Shown piece by piece: positions 25,249-34,711 of a stretch of DNA of 64,000 nucleotides (positions are counted from its first letter, which is position 1; each line of letters begins with the position of its first letter). The notes beneath the pieces were generated by a model. That model did not search any database, had not been told where the DNA came from, and worked only from the letters and a program-made list of their open reading frames with translations. The stretch lies in contig NZ_ATYR01000018.1 in the NCBI RefSeq assembly GCF_000427785.1, positions 59,995 through 123,994 of the forward strand. The letters run 5' to 3'. Made by a program: the position numbers and the translations under genes. This DNA is from Massilia alkalitolerans DSM 17462. Lineage in GTDB: Bacteria > Pseudomonadota > Gammaproteobacteria > Burkholderiales > Burkholderiaceae_D.

Positions 25249-27219
25249 ATGCCGAATTTCGCCCAACTTCAGGTTGCTTTCAAGAACGCATTCAAGAGCG
25301 TGTACGTCCGCATTTCGCTGGCAGTGCTGCTCGGTGTGATTGCGGCAGTGACAATCTGGAAATCGACCGTGCCGCAGGATCCGAATCCGGTGGTGCAGTC
25401 GCAAAATATTGCCGAGATCACCGAACTGGCCGCGCACAAGGGCCGCCTGGAATACCTCCTGATCGCCAAGCCGCTGTCGGAGTCGCCGCGCTACGTCTAC
25501 AAGTTCAAGGACGCCGAGGCGATCCACGTGGTCAAGGTGCCGAGCACCTCGCACCTGTCGCTCGAGCGCGAGGTGCTGCTGAAGAACGCGATCCCGTACT
25601 CGATCGCCAAGGACGACTACCTGGCCAGACACAAGGCCGTGATGGACGACGGCGCCACCGCCCTCGACACTGCCGGCACCTTCCTGAAGAACTATGGCCT
25701 GACCATCGGCGTGCTGCTGCTGGTGCTGTACCTGCTCAAGTTCGGCGTCCCGGGCATGGGCATGAGCGCCTCGGTCATCACCCCGGACAAGCTCAAGGGC
25801 AGCATGGACGACCTGATCGGCATGGACGACATCAAGCAGGAAGTCCTGCACCTGGAAGACATGATCCGCAACCGCGACGAATACCAGTCGCACAACATCG
25901 ACAAGCCGTTCAACGTGATGCTGACCGGTCCGGCCGGTACCGGCAAGACCAAGCTGGTCGGCTACCTGGCCAAGCGCCTGGACATGCCGCTGATCTCGGC
26001 ATCGGGTTCGGCGCTGGAATCGGGCTACGTCGGCGGCGGTTCGAAGGCGCTGAACGCGCTGTACAAGAAGGCCTGCGCCAAGGGCAAGTGCATCATCTTC
26101 CTGGATGAAGCGCAAAGCCTGTTCATGCCGCGCGGCCGCAGCGAAAAGAAGTGGGAAGACGACACCGCCAACACCCTGCTGGGCCTGCTGGACGGCGTGA
26201 AGAGCGACAAGGGCCAGGGCGTGATCTGGGTGGTCGCCTCGAACTTCGACGACTCGAACACCGAGATGGACGAAGCGATGCTGCGCCGCTTCTCGGTCAA
26301 GATCAACTTCCGCCTGCCGAACAAGGGCGAGCGCAAGGAATTGCTGCGCAGCTTTCTGGCGCGCAAGAAGGACGGCCTGGTCGACTGGACCGACACCAAC
26401 CTGGACCAGGTGGCGGAAATCACGCAGAACCTCAGCCCGGCGCTGCTGGAAACCGTGGTCGAGCGTGCGTCGATGCTGTCGATCCAGGAAAAGACGATCA
26501 TCAACACCAACCTGCTGTTCCGTGCCTATGAGCGCGCCACCATCGGCCTGACCGACCGCGCGACCACGGCCGAGAAGACCAAGCAGCGCGAGCGCATCGC
26601 CCTGCACGAACTGGGTCACTTCTTCATGCAGATCGATCCCTACCTGCGCGCTGGCATGAGCCTGGCCGAAGTGAAGGAAAAGTCGCACCTGCTGAAGATC
26701 AGCACCGAAGCGGTGTCGAAGATTGGCGCGCTGGGCTACGTGCTGCAGTCGGGCCAGGATATGTCGCTGCGTACCCTGGAAGAGCTGGAGCGCGACGTGA
26801 TCGGCCTGTACGGCGGCGTGGCGGCGGAAGAGCTGTTCTACGGCCCGCGCGGCATCTCGGTGGGCAGCCAGAACGACATCGAGAAGATCACCAAGATGCT
26901 GAACCTGATGGTCGGCCGCCTGTCGATGTACTCGCGCTCGAAGCTGGACTATTCGCAGCTGCAGAAGGACATGGGCGGCGAGCACACGCTGCGCCTGGTG
27001 GAAGAAAAGGCAGACGAGCTCTACAGCTACACCCTGAACGCGATCCGCGACTACAAGCTGGTGATCGAGTCGCTCAAGGACACCCTGATGGAAGAGTATG
27101 TGCTCTCAAAAGATGCGGTGTTCGCGCTGCTCGAAGAGCGCAGCGAGCTGATCCATTCGCAGCTGCACGGCCGCCACGCGAACCTCAAGCTGTGCGTGGA
27201 AGAAGTGGTGGCCGCCTGA
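25249..27219 (+). CDS. Divergent membrane-anchored FtsH-like AAA+ metalloprotease
   Basis: A 656-residue protein with FtsH architecture. Two membrane helices (about 22-40 and 151-167) enclose an extracytoplasmic segment. The AAA+ domain has Walker A GPAGTGKT (about 228) and Walker B CIIFLDEAQSL; the arginine-bearing MLRRFSVKINF stands where FtsH has GRFDR. The peptidase domain has HELGH (about 452) and the third-ligand region GSQNDIEK (about 542). Sequence between motifs is far from canonical FtsH, so it is a paralogue rather than the essential housekeeping protease. ATG 25249 is chosen because the protein then starts just before the first helix. Expected role: membrane protein turnover or quality control. 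Confidence 0.8.
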   Translation: MPNFAQLQVAFKNAFKSVYVRISLAVLLGVIAAVTIWKSTVPQDPNPVVQSQNIAEITELAAHKGRLEYLLIAKPLSESPRYVYKFKDAEAIHVVKVPSTSHLSLEREVLLKNAIPYSIAKDDYLARHKAVMDDGATALDTAGTFLKNYGLTIGVLLLVLYLLKFGVPGMGMSASVITPDKLKGSMDDLIGMDDIKQEVLHLEDMIRNRDEYQSHNIDKPFNVMLTGPAGTGKTKLVGYLAKRLDMPLISASGSALESGYVGGGSKALNALYKKACAKGKCIIFLDEAQSLFMPRGRSEKKWEDDTANTLLGLLDGVKSDKGQGVIWVVASNFDDSNTEMDEAMLRRFSVKINFRLPNKGERKELLRSFLARKKDGLVDWTDTNLDQVAEITQNLSPALLETVVERASMLSIQEKTIINTNLLFRAYERATIGLTDRATTAEKTKQRERIALHELGHFFMQIDPYLRAGMSLAEVKEKSHLLKISTEAVSKIGALGYVLQSGQDMSLRTLEELERDVIGLYGGVAAEELFYGPRGISVGSQNDIEKITKMLNLMVGRLSMYSRSKLDYSQLQKDMGGEHTLRLVEEKADELYSYTLNAIRDYKLVIESLKDTLMEEYVLSKDAVFALLEERSELIHSQLHGRHANLKLCVEEVVAA

Positions 27220-27250
27220 GTACCCAAGGTTTTTCCTTGCTGTTCTTCAA

Positions 27251-27280
27251 CCCGCCTGGCGCAAGCTGGCGGGTTTTTTT
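27251..27280 (+). terminator. Rho-independent terminator of the FtsH-like gene
   Basis: CCCGCC...GGCGGG stem with an inner GC-GCAA-GC loop, followed by TTTTTTT, 31 bp after the stop codon. Clear intrinsic terminator. Confidence 0.9.
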
Positions 27281-27460
27281 ATGTCGGCGTGCGCAGGATG
27301 GCCGCCGGCAGCCGGTGGCACAGCATTTGCCATTCTGATGCGGGCTGCGTGCATTCCGGAGCCGGGTGACGCCGGCCGGCGCTGCCGTGCACCGGCTTTG
27401 CCAGGGGCTACAAGGAACGAAAACTGCCGGGAAGGGAAGGGAGCGTCCCGGCACGGGGTA

Positions 27461-27697
27461 CTAACGGTTTGTTAGATTGGTACGGCGTTCGGGAGGGTCT
27501 CCCTCTTCAAAGCCCGCTACAAATAACATGAGCAATTCGCTCGGAACCTTCTCATGCCCTGCTTCAAGTAGATTGTTCGCGATCATCGTCAGTTCGGCCG
27601 GGTTGGCCTTGCCTTCGGTGTTGTCGATTGCGCGTCTCGTTACTTTGCCAAGTTCAAAGGCTAACTCGGCGATCGTAGTTTTTCCTGGGTCGTTCAT
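27461..27697 (-). CDS. Small protein of unknown function
   Basis: A 78-residue soluble protein ([20 protein letters not shown]...) with no motif I recognise; it looks mostly helical. ATG 27697 is supported by GGAGGAAGTAAC, one of the best ribosome-binding sites in the window; the 17 upstream residues of the longer frame are unlikely. It stands alone between the FtsH-like gene and the DUF3267 gene. AT content is higher than in core genes, which fits an accessory gene. Confidence 0.6.
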   Translation of the reverse strand: MNDPGKTTIAELAFELGKVTRRAIDNTEGKANPAELTMIANNLLEAGHEKVPSELLMLFVAGFEEGDPPERRTNLTNR

Positions 27698-27949
27698 GTT
27701 ACTTCCTCCGTTGACTGTCTGGCCGAACTCTTCCATCAAGATCAGCATAGCAGGTCACAGAGCCAAGACATCACAGGCTATCAGAAGGACAGGAGTCGAC
27801 CGTGGATTCAATTGGCGCCGGCGCTACTTTCCAATCGCTTTCAGGTCGCGCGCCAGATGTCCGGTCAGGGGCAGAAGGTGGAAGGAGGCGCGTACGGATC
27901 TGTGGCGTGCATGAAGATAACTTCATGGTCTCCGCTTTTGTCCAGCCGC

Positions 27950-28528
27950 TCAGCCTTCGCGCCACCAGGTTTCCCAGCCCTTGTTGCGCGCCATGGCGCT
28001 CGAAGGCAGCTGCGTCATCAAGAGCCAGGCGCCGATCAGGTCGACGCAGGCGAACAGCGCGTTCAGGAGCGACACCAGCATGACCAGGTCGGAGCGAATT
28101 GACCACAGCGCGCACACTACCAGGGGCGCCACGCTGATGATCAGGAACGGCGCCAGGAGTACCCCCACGAAGCGGTTGCGCGACATCTCACCGAGGTACA
28201 TTGCGTAAAACAAGCCCTTCGAGGGCCACACGCCGTACACCGAATCGTCGGACAGGCCGGCCTTCGGGTGCGCCATGCCGTGCACCATTTCGTGCAGCAC
28301 GATCAAGATGGCGATGGCCGCAAACGCCTCCCACAGCGGCGGCACCTGCGGCTTGCCGGTGATGGGCGTGAGCCAGTACCACAACACGGCCAACAGCACG
28401 GCCACCCCCATGCCGACCGGTGCGCCGATCAGCTGGATCTTGTCTGCGCGCGGTTCATCGAGCTTGCGCCAGGGAGCGGTCGGGTTGAAATCGTCGGGGT
28501 CGGGCACTGCGCCCATCTTGAATTTCAT
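27950..28528 (-). CDS. DUF3267-like membrane zincin
   Basis: A 192-residue membrane protein with about four hydrophobic segments and the zinc-binding motif VLHEMVHGMAHPKAG (HExxHG, about 80) inside or next to a helix. This is the pattern of the DUF3267 family of putative membrane zincin peptidases. Substrate unknown. The gene is monocistronic, reading toward the small orphan gene at 27461. Confidence 0.75.
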   Translation of the reverse strand: MKFKMGAVPDPDDFNPTAPWRKLDEPRADKIQLIGAPVGMGVAVLLAVLWYWLTPITGKPQVPPLWEAFAAIAILIVLHEMVHGMAHPKAGLSDDSVYGVWPSKGLFYAMYLGEMSRNRFVGVLLAPFLIISVAPLVVCALWSIRSDLVMLVSLLNALFACVDLIGAWLLMTQLPSSAMARNKGWETWWREG

Positions 28529-28641
28529 TGCACTTGGCGCACTGCGAGATCGTCGCCGGCAAAGTCGTACATCAGCAGAAGTTGCATGCGAAACTCTTCC
28601 AGAAAATAATTAGCCCCACATAGTAAACAAGCACACCTGCC

Positions 28642-30339
28642 TTAATGCGCCGCCGCCCGCTCCTTGAGCGTCTCCATCACGTGCCGCGTCATGCTGGCCG
28701 CCAGTTCCTGCTCGCCGACGAACACCTTGCCGCCGGTATCCTCGCGCAGCAGCGCGGCCTCGCCCTCGTTATGCGAGCGCACCACCACCTTGACCGCGGG
28801 GTTGAGCATGCGCGCGATCTCCACCATCCGGCGCACGTGGAAGGTGTCGGGCGTGGCGATTACCAAGAGGGCCGCATGCGTGATGTGGGCCTGGATCAGC
28901 ACCGCCGGCTCGGCGGCATTGCCGGCCACCGCCGGGATGCCGCGCCCGCGCAGCTGCTCGACGACCTCGCGGTTCTGCTCCGCCACCACGAAGTGCACGC
29001 CGCGCGCCACCAGGTCGTCGGCGATGCGGCGGCCGACGCGGCCGAAGCCCACCAGCACCACCTGGCCGCTCAGCTTCTCGCGCTCGGTCTCCATCGGCAG
29101 CTCGGCCAGCGGGTCGGCCGGACGCTCCAGCTTGCGGGCCAGCTCCGGCTTGGATTGCAGCCACTTCTCCAGCGGCGCGGCCAGGCTGAACATCAGCGGG
29201 TTGACCGCGATCGAGATGATGGCGCCCGCCAGGATCAGGTTCTGGCCCAGGCTGGGGAGCAGTTCGAGCTGCATGCCCAGCGCCGCCAGGATGAAGGAGA
29301 ATTCGCCGATCTGGGCCAACGAGGCGGAGACCGTGACGGCGGTGTTGATCGGATAGCGCAGCGCCAGCACCAGCACGAAGGCGGCGATCGATTTGCCGAA
29401 CAGGATGATCGCCACGGTCGCCAGCACTTCCAGCGGATACTGCACCAGCACCATCGGGTCGAACAGCATGCCGACCGAGACGAAGAACAGCACCGAGAAG
29501 GCGTCGCGCAGCGGCAGCGATTCTTCCGCCGCGCGGTGGCTCAGCTCGGACTCGCGCAGCACCATGCCCGCGAAGAAGGCGCCCAGCGCGAACGACACGC
29601 CGAACAGTGCCGACGAAGCGAAGGCGATGCCGACCGCTGCGGCGATCACGGACAGCGTGAACAGCTCGCGTGAATTGGTCTTGGCGACCCGCCACAGGAA
29701 CCACGGGAAGATCTTGCGCCCGACCACCAGCATGAAGGCGACGAAGGCGCCCACCTGCAGCAGGGTCTTGCCCAGCGCCGGCCACAGCTCGGCGCCGGCG
29801 TCGCCCTTGCCGCCGAGCGGACCGGCCAGGGCCGGCAACATCACCAGCACCAGCACCATCACCAGGTCCTCGACCACCAGCCAGCCCACCGCGATGCGGC
29901 CGTTCATGGAATCGAGCACGCCGCGCGCCTCGAGAGCGCGCAGCAGCACCACGGTACTGGCCACCGACAGCGCCAGGCCGAACACCAGTCCCGCACCCAG
30001 GCCCCAGCCCCACCAGTGGGCCAGGCCGATGCCCATCACCGTGGCCACGCCGATCTGCAGCAGCGCGCCGGGCAGGGCGATCTTCTTCACGTCGAGCAGG
30101 TCGCCCAGCGAGAAGTGCAGGCCCACGCCGAACATCAGCAACATCACCCCGATCTCCGCCAATTGGGAAGCCAGCGCTACGTCCGCGACGAAACCCGGTG
30201 TGGCGGGGCCGATCAGGACGCCGGCGGCGAGGTAGCCGACCAGCGCAGGCAGTTTCAGGCGTATGGCGAGCATGCCGAACACGAGGCCGAAGCCCAGCGC
30301 GGCTGCAATGGTGGTGATCAGACTGAGTTCATGGTGCAT
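28642..30339 (-). CDS. Monovalent cation:proton antiporter-2 with TrkA-N domain (YbaL-like)
   Basis: 565-residue CPA2 transporter. About 12 helices form the Na+/H+ exchanger domain (LKLPALVGYLAAGVLIGP near the start). A cytosolic Rossmann regulatory domain starts at VVLVGFGRVGRRIADDL (about 415), with the GxGxxG nucleotide site. Length and domain order match YbaL/RosB rather than KefB, which has a longer tail. Likely exchanges K+ or Na+ for protons; ion choice is not evident. A 102-bp gap separates it from the TetR gene on the same strand. Confidence 0.88.
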   Translation of the reverse strand: MHHELSLITTIAAALGFGLVFGMLAIRLKLPALVGYLAAGVLIGPATPGFVADVALASQLAEIGVMLLMFGVGLHFSLGDLLDVKKIALPGALLQIGVATVMGIGLAHWWGWGLGAGLVFGLALSVASTVVLLRALEARGVLDSMNGRIAVGWLVVEDLVMVLVLVMLPALAGPLGGKGDAGAELWPALGKTLLQVGAFVAFMLVVGRKIFPWFLWRVAKTNSRELFTLSVIAAAVGIAFASSALFGVSFALGAFFAGMVLRESELSHRAAEESLPLRDAFSVLFFVSVGMLFDPMVLVQYPLEVLATVAIILFGKSIAAFVLVLALRYPINTAVTVSASLAQIGEFSFILAALGMQLELLPSLGQNLILAGAIISIAVNPLMFSLAAPLEKWLQSKPELARKLERPADPLAELPMETEREKLSGQVVLVGFGRVGRRIADDLVARGVHFVVAEQNREVVEQLRGRGIPAVAGNAAEPAVLIQAHITHAALLVIATPDTFHVRRMVEIARMLNPAVKVVVRSHNEGEAALLREDTGGKVFVGEQELAASMTRHVMETLKERAAAH

Positions 30340-30441
30340 CCGTGCGGCCTCCGTGGCAGGTTGACAAGCCTTCCAGTATACGCGACGGAGGGTCGCTCAT
30401 CGGTATTTTTTACGGGCGACTTTGCGCCAGTTGGCAGCAAA

Positions 30442-31089
30442 TCACGGCACGCTTGCGAGCGATAGCAGCACTTTGTGCAGGGATGCGCGCACCGCGGCGT
30501 ACTGCTCCGGACGCGCCACGCGGTCCAGCCGGAACAGCATCAGCCCCTGGATCTGGGCCACGACCAGCACCGCGCGTTCCATGTATTGCTCCTCGGTGAT
30601 GGCCGGGTTCAGGCCCTGGATCAGGCCATACACCGCCTTGCGCTCGCGCCCCATCATCTTGCCCATCAGGCCGGACGCGAAGGGATGGCGCGAGGCCAGC
30701 GCCCAGATCTCGAAGAAGATCGCATGCATGGTGGGCTCGGTGATCTCGTCGAGGAACATGTCGACCGTGCTGAGGAAGCGCTCCACCTGCGGCCGGCCGG
30801 CCATCGCCACCGCGATCCGGTCCATCTTGGCCTGGAACTCGTCCATCGTGGTCAGGAGCAGGGCTTCGAGCAACTGCTCCTTGCTGCCGTAGTAATGCTG
30901 CAGGTTCGACAGGCTCATGCCGGCTTCCTGGGCCACGCGTCGCATCGTCAGCCCGGCATAGCCCTCGGCGGCCAGCAGGCGGCGCGCCACCAGCAGGATC
31001 TCGACCGCGCGCCCAAAACCCTTTTCGGTCGTGGTGGAGGCCTTGTTGCGCAAGGCGTTATCGATCGAATCGTCGGAAATGGGAGGCAT
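30442..31089 (-). CDS. TetR family transcriptional regulator
   Basis: 215-residue repressor-type protein. The N-terminal helix-turn-helix lies at LTMRRVAQEAGMSLSNLQHYYGS (about 47-69) and an all-helical ligand domain follows. It is divergent from the thiolase operon, with 96 bp between the two start codons. That gap contains three TAGGTC/GACCTA half-sites, so it very likely controls the acyl-CoA operon and itself. The ligand is probably an acyl-CoA or fatty-acid derivative, by analogy with TetR regulators of acyl-CoA operons (inference). ATG 31089 is the first start after the operator. Confidence 0.88.
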   Translation of the reverse strand: MPPISDDSIDNALRNKASTTTEKGFGRAVEILLVARRLLAAEGYAGLTMRRVAQEAGMSLSNLQHYYGSKEQLLEALLLTTMDEFQAKMDRIAVAMAGRPQVERFLSTVDMFLDEITEPTMHAIFFEIWALASRHPFASGLMGKMMGRERKAVYGLIQGLNPAITEEQYMERAVLVVAQIQGLMLFRLDRVARPEQYAAVRASLHKVLLSLASVP

Positions 31090-31129
31090 CGCACGATTAT
31101 CGCAGAGGCATACCGCTAATGGTACGACT

Positions 31130-31165
31130 GACCTATAATTGATCAATAGTAGGTCGCTCGACCTA
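31130..31165. promoter_or_regulatory. TetR operator cluster overlapping the divergent promoter
   Basis: Three copies of a 6-bp half-site: GACCTA (31130), TAGGTC (31150) and GACCTA (31160). The first two frame the palindrome ATTGATCAAT (31138-31147), giving a 26-bp dyad with 22 symmetric positions. The last two form TAGGTCG-CT-CGACCTA (31150-31165). A perfect TATAAT (31134-31139) lies within the first dyad, 47 bp before the thiolase ATG, so a bound repressor would block it. Confidence 0.7.
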
Positions 31166-31185
31166 ATCAAGAATACGGAGACGTA

Positions 31186-32367
31186 ATGAGGAAAGTGTAC
31201 GTGAGCGGTGTGGGAATGATCCCCTTCGCCAAGCCGGGCGCGAGCAGCCCCTACCACGAGATGGGCGCGCAGGCGGCGCGCGCCGCGCTGGAAGATGCCG
31301 GCGTCGTCTACGACCAGGTGGAGCAGGCCTATGCGGGCTACGTCTACGGCGACTCGACCAGCGGCCAGAAGGCCCTGTACGCGGTCGGCATGAGCGGCAT
31401 CCCCATCGTCAACGTCAACAACAACTGCTCGACCGGCTCGACCGCGCTGTTCCTCGGACGCCAGGCGATCGCCAGCGGCGCCGCCGAGTGCGTGCTGGTG
31501 CTCGGCTTCGAGCAGATGAGCCCCGGAGCCCTCGGCTCGGTGTTCACCGACCGCCCGACGCCCTTCGACGCCTTCGACGAAGTCACCGACCGCCTGGTCG
31601 GCAAGCCGGACATCCCGCTGGCGCTGCGCTACTTCGGCGGCGCGGGCCTGGCGCACATGGACAAATACGGCACGCCGCTCGAAGCCTTTGCCCGCATCCG
31701 CGCCAAGGCCAGCCGCCACGCCGTGAACAATCCGCTGGCGCTGTTCCGCAAGGAAGTCACGGCCCAGGACGTACTCGATGCCCCCGCGATCTGGCCGGGC
31801 GTGATGACGCGCCTGATGGCCTGCCCGCCGACCTGCGGCGCCGCGGCGGCGCTGCTGGTGTCGGGCGAGTTCGCGCTGCGCCACGGCCTGCGCCACGACG
31901 TCCACATCGCCGCGCAGGCCATGACCACCGACCGCCCGAACACCTTCGAGGCCGGCGACATGATGCGCCTGGTCGGCTACGACATGAGCCGCGCCGCCGC
32001 GCAAAACGTCTACGAGCAGTCCGGCCTGGGCCCGGAAGACCTGGACGTGGTCGAGCTGCACGACTGCTTCGCGCACAACGAACTGATCACCTACGAAGCC
32101 CTGGGCCTGTGCCCGGAAGGCGGCGCCGACAAGTTCATCCGCGAGGGCGACAACACCTATGGCGGGCGGGTCGTCACCAACCCCTCCGGCGGCCTGCTCT
32201 CGAAAGGACACCCGCTGGGCGCCACCGGCCTGGCCCAGTGCTACGAGCTGACCCATCAGCTGCGCGGCAGCGCACAGGCGCGCCAGGTCGAGGGCGCGCG
32301 GGTGGCGCTGCAGCACAACCTGGGCCTGGGCGGCGCCTGTGTCGTCACCATGTACCGCAACGGCTGA
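31186..32367 (+). CDS. Thiolase-fold lipid-transfer protein / acetyl-CoA acetyltransferase
   Basis: 393-residue SCP-x type thiolase, expected to cleave or condense beta-ketoacyl-CoA. Landmarks: MRKVYVSGVGMIPFAK at the start, the nucleophile in NNNCSTGSTALFLG (Cys about 83), GGLLSKGHPLGATGLAQ (His) near 335-350 and LGLGGACVVTMY with the second Cys at the end. First gene of the operon with acyl-CoA dehydrogenase and CoA-transferase (10-bp and 14-bp gaps). GGAGACGTA precedes the ATG. Chain-length or substrate class is not evident; branched or aromatic acyl-CoAs are typical of this set. Confidence 0.88.
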   Translation: MRKVYVSGVGMIPFAKPGASSPYHEMGAQAARAALEDAGVVYDQVEQAYAGYVYGDSTSGQKALYAVGMSGIPIVNVNNNCSTGSTALFLGRQAIASGAAECVLVLGFEQMSPGALGSVFTDRPTPFDAFDEVTDRLVGKPDIPLALRYFGGAGLAHMDKYGTPLEAFARIRAKASRHAVNNPLALFRKEVTAQDVLDAPAIWPGVMTRLMACPPTCGAAAALLVSGEFALRHGLRHDVHIAAQAMTTDRPNTFEAGDMMRLVGYDMSRAAAQNVYEQSGLGPEDLDVVELHDCFAHNELITYEALGLCPEGGADKFIREGDNTYGGRVVTNPSGGLLSKGHPLGATGLAQCYELTHQLRGSAQARQVEGARVALQHNLGLGGACVVTMYRNG

Positions 32368-32377
32368 GGGGGCGCGC

Positions 32378-33520
32378 ATGGATATCACGTCCCCCTGGAT
32401 GAACGAGGAACTGCACGCGTTTCGCGACGCCGTGCGCCGCTTCGTGGCTGGCGAGATCACGCCGCACCAGCAGACCTGGCGGGAGCAGCAGCACGTCGAC
32501 CGCGACCTGTGGCGCAAGGCCGGCGAGATGGGCCTGCTGCTGGCCGACATCCCGGAAGAATACGGCGGCGCCGGCGGCAGCTTCGCCCACATGGCGGTGG
32601 TGTTCGAAGAGCTGTCCTATGGCGGCGATACGGCCTTTGGGATCCACGTCCACGCCATCGTCGCGCACTACCTGCTGAACCAGGGCACCGAGGAGCAGAA
32701 GCGGACATACCTGCCGCGCCTGGCCAGCGGCGAGATGATCGCGGCGATCGCCATGAGCGAGCCGGGCGCCGGCTCGGACCTGAAAGGCATCCGTACGACG
32801 GCCGTGCGCGGCCGGGATGGCTACCGCGTGAGCGGCTCCAAGACCTTCATCTCGAACGGCTACATGGCCGACCTGATCCTGGTGGTGGCCAAGACCGACC
32901 CGGCCGCCGGGGCCAAGGGTGTGTCCCTGCTGCTGCTGGAAACCAGGGACAACCCGGGCTTTCGCGTCGGCCGCATCCTGGAGAAGGTGGGGCAGAAGGG
33001 CCAGGACACCTGCGAGCTGTTCTTCGACGAAGCCCACGTCCCCTTGGCGAACGTGCTGGGAGGCGAGGAGGGCAGGGGCTTCGCCCAGCTCATGACCGAG
33101 CTGCCCTACGAGCGCACCATCCTCGGGGTGTGCGGCGTGGCCGCCATCGAGCGCGCCCTGCAGCTCACGGTCGAGCACACGCGCGAGCGCAAGGCCTTCG
33201 GCCAGGCCCTGATCGAGATGCAGAACACCCGCTTCGTGCTGGCCGAGATCAAGACCGAGGCGACCGTTGCGCGCATCTTCATCGACCGCTGCATCGAAGA
33301 CATGCTGGCCGGGCGCATGGACACCGTGCGCGCCTCGATGGCGAAATACTGGATCTCGGACCTGCAGTGCAAGGTGGTGGACCAGTGCGTGCAGCTGTTC
33401 GGCGGCTACGGCTACATGCTGGAATACCCGATCGCCCAGATGTACGTGGACGCCAGGGTCCAGCGCATCTATGGCGGCGCCAACGAGATCATGAAAGAAA
33501 TCATCGCCCGTTCTCTCTGA
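32378..33520 (+). CDS. Acyl-CoA dehydrogenase, long-chain type
   Basis: 380-residue FAD enzyme that oxidises acyl-CoA to trans-2-enoyl-CoA. FAD/substrate signatures: [29 protein letters not shown] and [18 protein letters not shown] at the C-terminus. The C-terminal YGG replaces the YEG catalytic Glu of medium-chain enzymes; instead Glu is present in [10 protein letters not shown], the arrangement of long-chain acyl-CoA dehydrogenase. So the missing Glu is a subtype feature, not a defect. ATG 32378 follows GAGGGGGCGCGC, 10 bp after the thiolase. Confidence 0.9.
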   Translation: MDITSPWMNEELHAFRDAVRRFVAGEITPHQQTWREQQHVDRDLWRKAGEMGLLLADIPEEYGGAGGSFAHMAVVFEELSYGGDTAFGIHVHAIVAHYLLNQGTEEQKRTYLPRLASGEMIAAIAMSEPGAGSDLKGIRTTAVRGRDGYRVSGSKTFISNGYMADLILVVAKTDPAAGAKGVSLLLLETRDNPGFRVGRILEKVGQKGQDTCELFFDEAHVPLANVLGGEEGRGFAQLMTELPYERTILGVCGVAAIERALQLTVEHTRERKAFGQALIEMQNTRFVLAEIKTEATVARIFIDRCIEDMLAGRMDTVRASMAKYWISDLQCKVVDQCVQLFGGYGYMLEYPIAQMYVDARVQRIYGGANEIMKEIIARSL

Positions 33521-33534
33521 AGGAGCTTGAAAAC

Positions 33535-34692
33535 ATGACGGGACCATTGTCAGGAGTGCGGGTCGTCGAGATGGTGGGCATCGGCCCCTGCCCGTTCGCC
33601 GCGATGATGCTGGCGGACATGGGGGCGGAGGTGATCCGCATCGACAGGAAGGCCGGGGCCAGTCGCGGCGCGGACACGCCCTACCCGGTGCTGGGCACGC
33701 GCCACGACGTGATGGCGCGCGGGCGCCGCTCGCTGGCGCTCGACCTCAAGAATGCGGCCGGGCGCTGCGCGGCGATGAAGCTGATCGAACGGGCCGACGT
33801 GCTGCTGGAAGGCTTCCGGCCGGGTGTGATGGAGCGCCTCGGGCTGGGCCCGGACGACTGCCTGGAGCGCAACCCGAAGCTGGTGTATGGCCGCGTCACC
33901 GGCTGGGGCCAGACCGGGCCGCTGGCACAGGCGGCGGGGCACGACATCAATTACGTCGCCCTGTCGGGCATGCTGTACTCGACCGGGCGGGCCGACAGCC
34001 CACCGCCGCCGCCGCTGAACCTGGTGGGCGACTTCGGCGGCGGCGGCATGATGCTGGCTTTCGGTGTCGTCTGCGCGGTGCTGGAGGCGCGCAAGTCGGG
34101 GCAGGGCCAGGTGGTGGATGCCGCCATGACCGACGGCGCAGCGCTGCTCGGCGCCATGATGTACGGCCTGCGCAGCGCAGGCAGCTGGAGCGGCCAGCGC
34201 GAAGGCAACCTGCTCGACGGCGGCGCGCCGTTCTACGACACCTATGCCTGCGCCGACGGCAAGTTCATTTCGATCGGCGCCATCGAGCCGCAGTTCTTCG
34301 CCACCCTGTTGAAACTCACGGGCCAGGTCGATCCGCTGTTCACCAAGCGCTGGAACAAGGCGCACTGGCCCGAGCTGCAGGAGCGTTTCGCGGAGCTGTT
34401 CCTCACCAAGACGCGCGACGAATGGTGCCGCCTGCTGGAGGGCACCGAGGTGTGCTTCGCGCCTGTGCTCGACCTGATCGAGGCGCCGCGCCACCCGCAT
34501 AACGCGGCGCGCGGCACCTTCGTGGAAATCGACGGCGTCACCCAGCCGGCGCCGGCGCCGCGCTTCAGCCGCACGGCAACTGCCACCCCCGGCGCGCCGA
34601 GCAGCCCGGGGGCGGATAGCGAGGCGATCCTGGCGGACTGGGGTTTCACTCAACAGTCAATCGAAGCGCTGAGAAAGGGCGAAGTCATATAG
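33535..34692 (+). CDS. CaiB/BaiF CoA-transferase family protein (alpha-methylacyl-CoA racemase-like)
   Basis: 385-residue family III CoA-transferase or racemase. It begins [21 protein letters not shown] and has [27 protein letters not shown]. The Asp-containing [13 protein letters not shown] and the [12 protein letters not shown] block favour an alpha-methylacyl-CoA racemase over formyl-CoA transferase. AAGGAG lies 9 bp before the ATG. Third gene of the TetR-controlled operon. Together with the thiolase and LCAD-type dehydrogenase it suggests beta-oxidation of methyl-branched acyl chains (inference). Confidence 0.85.
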   Translation: MTGPLSGVRVVEMVGIGPCPFAAMMLADMGAEVIRIDRKAGASRGADTPYPVLGTRHDVMARGRRSLALDLKNAAGRCAAMKLIERADVLLEGFRPGVMERLGLGPDDCLERNPKLVYGRVTGWGQTGPLAQAAGHDINYVALSGMLYSTGRADSPPPPPLNLVGDFGGGGMMLAFGVVCAVLEARKSGQGQVVDAAMTDGAALLGAMMYGLRSAGSWSGQREGNLLDGGAPFYDTYACADGKFISIGAIEPQFFATLLKLTGQVDPLFTKRWNKAHWPELQERFAELFLTKTRDEWCRLLEGTEVCFAPVLDLIEAPRHPHNAARGTFVEIDGVTQPAPAPRFSRTATATPGAPSSPGADSEAILADWGFTQQSIEALRKGEVI

Positions 34693-34711
34693 CATTCGTG
34701 GGGTGGACGGC

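Noticed and set aside
33466..33489. Loss of the catalytic Glu in the acyl-CoA dehydrogenase (YGG instead of YEG)
   Set aside because: Long-chain type enzymes carry the catalytic Glu elsewhere; ELPYER provides it here.
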